A stretch of 64,000 bases of DNA from Diplosphaera chodatii (taxonomy: Eukaryota > Chlorophyta > Trebouxiophyceae > Prasiolales > Stichococcaceae): assembly GCA_032358165.1 (NCBI GenBank), contig JAALGY010000001.1:434001-498000 (forward strand). The letters are read 5' to 3'. The notes beneath the pieces were generated by a model, which was given only the letters and a program-made list of their open reading frames with translations, was not told the origin of the DNA and ran no database searches. The position numbers and the translations under genes were made by a program. This document shows positions 59,901 through 64,000 of the stretch, piece by piece (the first letter of the stretch is position 1; every line of letters starts with the position of its first letter).

Positions 59901-61609
59901 TGCAGCCATCGAGCTAAGAATGTTCGATTTGTTTGATCTATGAAGCCAGCAGCATTGTAGTGAACGCAATGCCAGATTAACACGGGAGCCCATCTGCAGC
60001 TGATGACAGCTGCGATTGGCTTGGCTGGGTGCACTGGCTTTGTGAGGACAGCCAGATTTGGTCCAGATAGCCACCGGTGAGCCGTTGATTCGCGTCAACA
60101 AGATACTTGACGCAGCGTGCTCAAAACCGAAGTGTTGCCTGTGTTCAAGTCGCCGCAGTGCTTACTCCTAGGTGGAGGGGCTGCGGGCACGTTGGAGCGG
60201 CAACACGCAGCGCGCCGCGCTGCTGCAGGCGCGCGCCTCCGCCATCACCGCCGCCCAGCAGCACCAGCAGCACCAGCTGCAGCACCAGCAGGCGCCCCTG
60301 CCAAAGGTCTGGTGCTTCTGCCAGCATGGGCACCTGCCCATCGTCCTGATCAGCTTGGTTTTGCACCGATTGCCACATCATGGAGCACGCAGCAGCTGCC
60401 CTCCAGCAGCATTTCATGATCAACCATGTCAGTACACGACCGCCCCAATATGTTGCGTGCAAAGTGGTCCGCTTGCTACTTTCCGACCCTTTCGTTGTCT
60501 GCAACCTGTCCCAAACAAGATGCTGCAGCTGTTGGCCATGCGCCGCTGCAGGTGGTGCTGAGCACCGCGCCAATGGTGCCTGAGCCTTCGACCGAGCCCA
60601 TGGCTGGAGTGAGCTCCCCGTTTGCTGCCGCCGCCTCTGCAGCCGCCGCAGCTGCCTCCGTCTGCGACCTGCCGCCGCTGCCAGACCTCGACACCATCAT
60701 GCAGCCAGAGGCTACCATCGCTACCAAGGTGTTGCACGTGCCACAGCCAGCCATGATGCGTCTGGCCATCAGCTCACCGGCACAGACGGCTGCCCGCAAC
60801 ACCACTGCTGCCACTGCTTAACCTAGCCTGTTGCTGATCAGTTTGAGGATGGAGCACTGGCACCCGCAAGCCAGCTGTGTCCTGTGCATGCAGGCACCCA
60901 CCTTTTGCGACACGCTGCCCTTTGCTGAGGAGCTTGCTGCTGTGGCTGCGCAGCTGACGGTAACATACACACCTCGTATCTGCATTGATTCTGGGCCACT
61001 GCATAGTGTAGCGAGCACAGCCCTGGTTCCCTTCCCCTGGTGAACTGCTCTCCTTCACACATCTGAGCATATTGCAGACATGCAACGTAGCAGAATCCTT
61101 GCTGACTCAGCAGGTCAAGGCGTGCTTAGGCGTGGCCAATATCGTATGCAGGTGCCCCTGCCTCAGCTGGGTGCAGACTGCAGCACCTCGCCGCTGCTGG
61201 CAGCCGCTGGTTCACTGGACCTGCCGCCATGCAGCCAGGCAGTGTTGGGCGGTGGCGAGGGCTCTGCCTTCCATGCTGTAGGGTGGGCACGATATCCAGC
61301 AGCGTGAGCAAGACATTGACTCCAAAAGCCGAGTCGGGTGCCCTCATTGTTGTTTTGCAGCCGCTGCTAACAGGCAGCCGCCCTGACGTGAACCGACAGA
61401 ATGGCAGAGCTCCACGCTCCTAACATGTGTGCTGCAGGCCTGCGCAGCCCAAGAATGGGGTGACCGTCACCCGCAACCTGTCATGGAGCCTGGATGCAGC
61501 TGGAGCCCTGACCCCGGCGCTGTCTCCAGACACCGAAGACGCCGCTGCTCGTGTGTCGCCGCAGCCCTGGGGACTGTACCGCCACGGCATGGCCGTCGGT
61601 GCCTGCTGA
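56978..61609 (+). CDS. Plant-type bZIP transcription factor (fifth bZIP, not part of the tandem family)
   Basis: Proposed start ATG 56978 (MRKVAAALPPVDPVSNGLPP). In-phase exons follow near 57223-57368, 57510-57635, 57985-58100, 58212-58320, 58488-58625, 58772-58919, 59094-59170, 59396-59471, 59715-59798 and 60172-60306, then from 60552. A Ser/Pro/Gly-rich N-terminal half leads to an acidic patch (FDEDFTDEDDVDFDDLGSP), a basic RRGRKKVGRP stretch like an AT-hook, and the bZIP: RRVANRESAQRVRHKRQ with N-x7-R, Leu at 18, 25, 32 and 46. A Gln/His tract (QQHQQHQLQHQQ) follows the zipper. The C-terminus is ambiguous: reading through gives a stop near 60821, while splicing to exons at 60892-60960, 61150 and 61439 gives a stop near 61460 or 61609. 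Nuclear regulator; target unknown. The basic region is of the common plant NRESA type, unlike the tandem family. Confidence 0.85.
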
Positions 61610-62404
61610 CTCCCTCAGTCAGTGGGGTGGCCCTACACTGTGGCAGGTCTGCACACACCTGGTTCAGCTTCTGCTTGATCGACAGGAAATACCTTCCCGC
61701 ATGTGGGAGCATATATGTTCATGTTGTTGTGAAGGGGTCGCACATCCCCTGCCTGGACGAGGGCAATGCTTGCAATGCTTATGACCAGCTCCACATCCTG
61801 ACATCTGGGCATTCAGATGTGATATGGTGGTTGCCGGTGCAGGGGGAGCGCCAACGCCTGCTAGTGTGAGGGCCGCCCATCGCGCGCTGCCGCCTGCAAG
61901 CCATTGCCTGCATTGTGAGGTGATGGGCGCGGCATGTCAGAAGTCAAGAAGGTACGAACTACCGTAACAACGTCCTGCAGCTGGCATACAGGCAGAGCTG
62001 AACTGCAGCTACTAGGCGGTCGCCAGCCATACACTCCAGCAAATACAGTATGGCGACGCGCCACAGCCCATCTGAGCTGTCACCATGGTGTGGGCAGCTA
62101 GGCAGCCATAGTTTCACCGGCGACATGTCAGCGTTCTGTCAGCAGTCACAGCCGTGATTTGAGGGTTAGTGGGATCAGGTAAACATAACAGGCGCACTCA
62201 ATGATCCCGCTCAGGTGCTGGTTTTGTTCCAGGGGTCTGACGCAAGCATGCGACGACTTCCGAGTGGTTATGCTTGCAGCGGGGTCGCAATCTAGGAACT
62301 CAGCAGAGTGAAGACCATCGTTGCAAGTGGGATCAGGTCTGTAGGGCTTTGACAGGGTTGATATACACAAACGAGCAAGCAGAGCACGGGGTCTGCATTA
62401 GTGG

Positions 62405-62436
62405 TTTGAACAGCCTGCATTTTGAACAGCCTGCAT
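62405..62436. repeat. Perfect 16-base tandem duplication
   Basis: tttgaacagcctgcat occurs twice in immediate succession. It lies in noncoding sequence and looks like a recent replication slip. Confidence 0.9.
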
Positions 62437-63135
62437 ATACTGGCGTGATAGCATCTAGAGACCTCAGGGTTTCCATAAGCAGCTGTGGATGGGTGTTGTA
62501 GGAATGGGTTCTCACAGCACAGCAGGGTCAGCTTGTGTCGAGGGGTTTGCTCGTTGGGATGGTCTGACTACGGCAGGTTGGCCAGCAGCATTGGAGCGGC
62601 AGTGGGCAGCATCAGACACGCCCCAGGCAGAGGGTCTGCAGATTAGCAGCAGGAGGGACACGACACAAGATGAACTGACCGCAAGCAGCTCTACAGCTGT
62701 CCTCAGCTGGAGCAGACGAGCTGCAGCCAGACGCAGCACCAGATGTACCATAAGCAACAGGAATGCATGGTAGATTGGGCCATCGCCAGGGGACAGAAGA
62801 TTCTGTCCAATGGCGATAGGGGACTGCACAGCCGTCCTGGCTGCTTGCCGCTGACGTGTTTTGCAAGCCTGATCTGGTATAGGCTGAAGGTATACAGATG
62901 CATTTGTATGCAGCTGATTTTGCGGCCAGGACGGTAGCCTTGCTTGGCCGCCGATGCATTTTGCACATCCGCAGATTTGGCGGCCACCCCAGGGTGTAGA
63001 CTACTGATGTGCTTGGATGATGTGCCAAGACAACCCCGATGGGTTGTGAGATGTTGTGGAGCTGCCTTGTGTTGTGCACGATACATGCGCCATCGACCTT
63101 GTTGCGGGAGATACGGTACCCTGTTCAACACGTAG

Positions 63136-63240
63136 TAGCATGGGATGTAGTCTGTAAGCTGAGGAAACAGTGCTGAAGCCTACATGCACATTAGCATGCA
63201 GTGTAGTCTACAAACTGAGGAGACAGCGCAGAAGTCTACT
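63136..63240. repeat. Imperfect tandem repeat, about 56-base unit, two copies
   Basis: Units start at 63136 and 63192 and share tagcatg, tgtagtct, a gctgagg/actgagg block, gacag/aacag and gaagtct/gaagcct. Identity is roughly 75-80 percent by eye. It lies about 130 bases after the stop of the minus-strand surface-protein gene. Confidence 0.7.
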
Positions 63241-63370
63241 ATCGATCAATGAATTTCACTGCTCTAACATGCTTTCTTGTCTATAGAACATACACTGTCT
63301 GACAAGCTGATAGAAATCAAAGCATCTGCTGCTGAAGCTGTGTGCAAAACAAAGGCAATCCCAAGGTACG

Positions 63371-64000
63371 TCAGGCATGGACCAGCAATGCTGTTGCCCC
63401 TGCCACAAATGCCACTGCAGCCCACCCTGTTGCAGACATACGCACTGAGCCAGACTGGCTGGACGGCTCTGGTGCCGATGCGCTGCCAGTGGTGCTGCCT
63501 GCTGAACTGTTCCCGCTGCCACCACTGCTGAGGGCGGGCGCCTCCACTGCCACCGGCGCGACCCCTGGCTGCAGCCCGAGGGTCGGGTTTTGGGGCTTCG
63601 TTGCAGGGCTGCGGCCAGGCTCCGGTGCTGCAGGGCTGATGCTCGGAGACAGCGTCGCGGCTGGGGAGGCGCTGCACTGCGCTTCCGACCTCAGCGCGGG
63701 GTATGCATCGACTTCCTGCAGAGTCATAGCACTCCGAAGTCACATTCGGGTAGCAGACACAATGTGAGCAATCACTGTACCGACACAATGGTCCGACTAA
63801 TATGCACGTGCCATGCATAAATGCTTGTACTCTGGGACACTGCCATGCACTGCTCACTGCGTAGCGGGTGCCATTGAAGAACCAGTCGACCACCGCTGCG
63901 TACAGCTTTGTGTTCCCGATCTGGGCGTCGAACAGCGTGTTGCCGTCGATGACCTCGTGCAGCTTGCAGGCCTGCGAAAACACTGACGGGGGCTGCCCAG
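63371..64000 (-). CDS. Probable GPI-anchored secreted protein, 3' part only (gene runs off the right edge)
   Basis: Two minus-strand exons join in phase. One ends with RYA at about 63864 (about 63864-63971, after a CAG acceptor) and reads ACKLHEVIDGNTLFDAQIGN and KLYAAVVDWFFNGTRYA. The next runs from about 63722 to the stop at 63371 and reads EVDAYPALRSEAQCSAS followed by about 80 Pro/Ser/Ala/Gly-rich residues. The last ~20 residues (MSATGWAAVAFVAGATALLV plus HA) are hydrophobic after small residues, the form of a GPI-attachment signal. The Pro/Ser/Thr-rich stalk suits O-glycosylation at the cell surface. The ectodomain fold is not recognised; the 5' exons lie outside the window. Confidence 0.6.

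Larger units (their letters stand above)
61610..63370. other. Gene-poor stretch with short tandem repeats
   Basis: About 1.76 kb without a supportable gene. One minus-strand frame at 62512-62829 is hydrophobic but starts at GTG and has no splice-consistent neighbours. The stretch holds a 16-base perfect tandem repeat and a 56-base imperfect one, and the 3' flanks of convergent genes on either side. Confidence 0.5.

Noticed and set aside
62512..62829. Hydrophobic minus-strand frame, possible membrane peptide
   Set aside because: Starts at GTG, no family likeness, no splice-consistent partner exons, and lies in repeat-bearing intergenic sequence.

Overview
The window looks like nuclear DNA of a green alga (Chlorophyta). 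The genes are GC-rich and split into many small exons of about 30-300 bases, with GT..AG introns that often end in TGCAG. There is a pherophorin-like extracellular-matrix gene with a (Ser)Pro-rich hinge, a plant-type plastid-pathway chorismate synthase, a plant-type CABIN1, several bZIP factors, and the algal poly(A) signal TGTAA just after some stop codons. Exon coordinates were worked out by hand from reading frame, splice-site dinucleotides and phase agreement. No tRNA, rRNA, CRISPR or recognisable transposon was seen.

Left part (1-18000), minus strand: a secreted Cys-rich protein with a Pro-rich hinge (318-2882, probably running off the left edge), then a 14 kb gene for a CABIN1-like TPR protein (4031-18000), the plant-type subunit of the HIRA histone-chaperone complex. 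CABIN1 is head to head, about 510 bases apart, with translation release factor eRF3 (18511-22599, plus; 12 exons, about 630 aa), whose N-terminus carries two overlapping PAM2-like motifs. Chorismate synthase follows (about 23385-26406, plus).

Centre (26992-47410), plus strand: the most unusual part. Four bZIP genes stand in tandem. Each has an N-terminal low-complexity region, a bZIP with an unusual A/S-Q-x-R-Y-R basic region, and a shared ~300-residue helical C-terminal region that looks colinear with the DOG1-type region of plant TGA factors (inference). Copies 1 (595 aa) and 2 (534 aa) have a canonical basic region. Copies 3 (483 aa) and 4 have lost the invariant Asn. Copy 4 also has a 4-base tandem duplication that shifts the frame in the basic region, and it lacks two exons, so it is a probable pseudogene. 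Their upstream regions carry bZIP-type sites: CACGTG in the duplicated flanks of copies 3 and 4, and TGACGTCA before copy 2. An unrelated gene of unknown function (37129-38757) sits between copies 2 and 3.

Right part (47411-64000): a Golgi-type GT60 (GlcNAc-transferase-like) gene (47944-50745, plus), a lysophospholipid acyltransferase of the LPEAT type (51393-55077, plus), a possible small minus-strand gene (55427-55950), a fifth, unrelated plant-type bZIP (56978 to about 61460/61609, plus), a gene-poor stretch with short tandem repeats, and the 3' part of a minus-strand gene for a probable GPI-anchored surface protein running off the right edge.

The best candidate for something undescribed is the tandem bZIP cluster, where two copies keep a canonical DNA-binding surface and two have altered or broken ones under promoters that keep bZIP-binding palindromes. 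That arrangement suggests, but does not prove, an auto- or cross-regulated family with non-canonical members.
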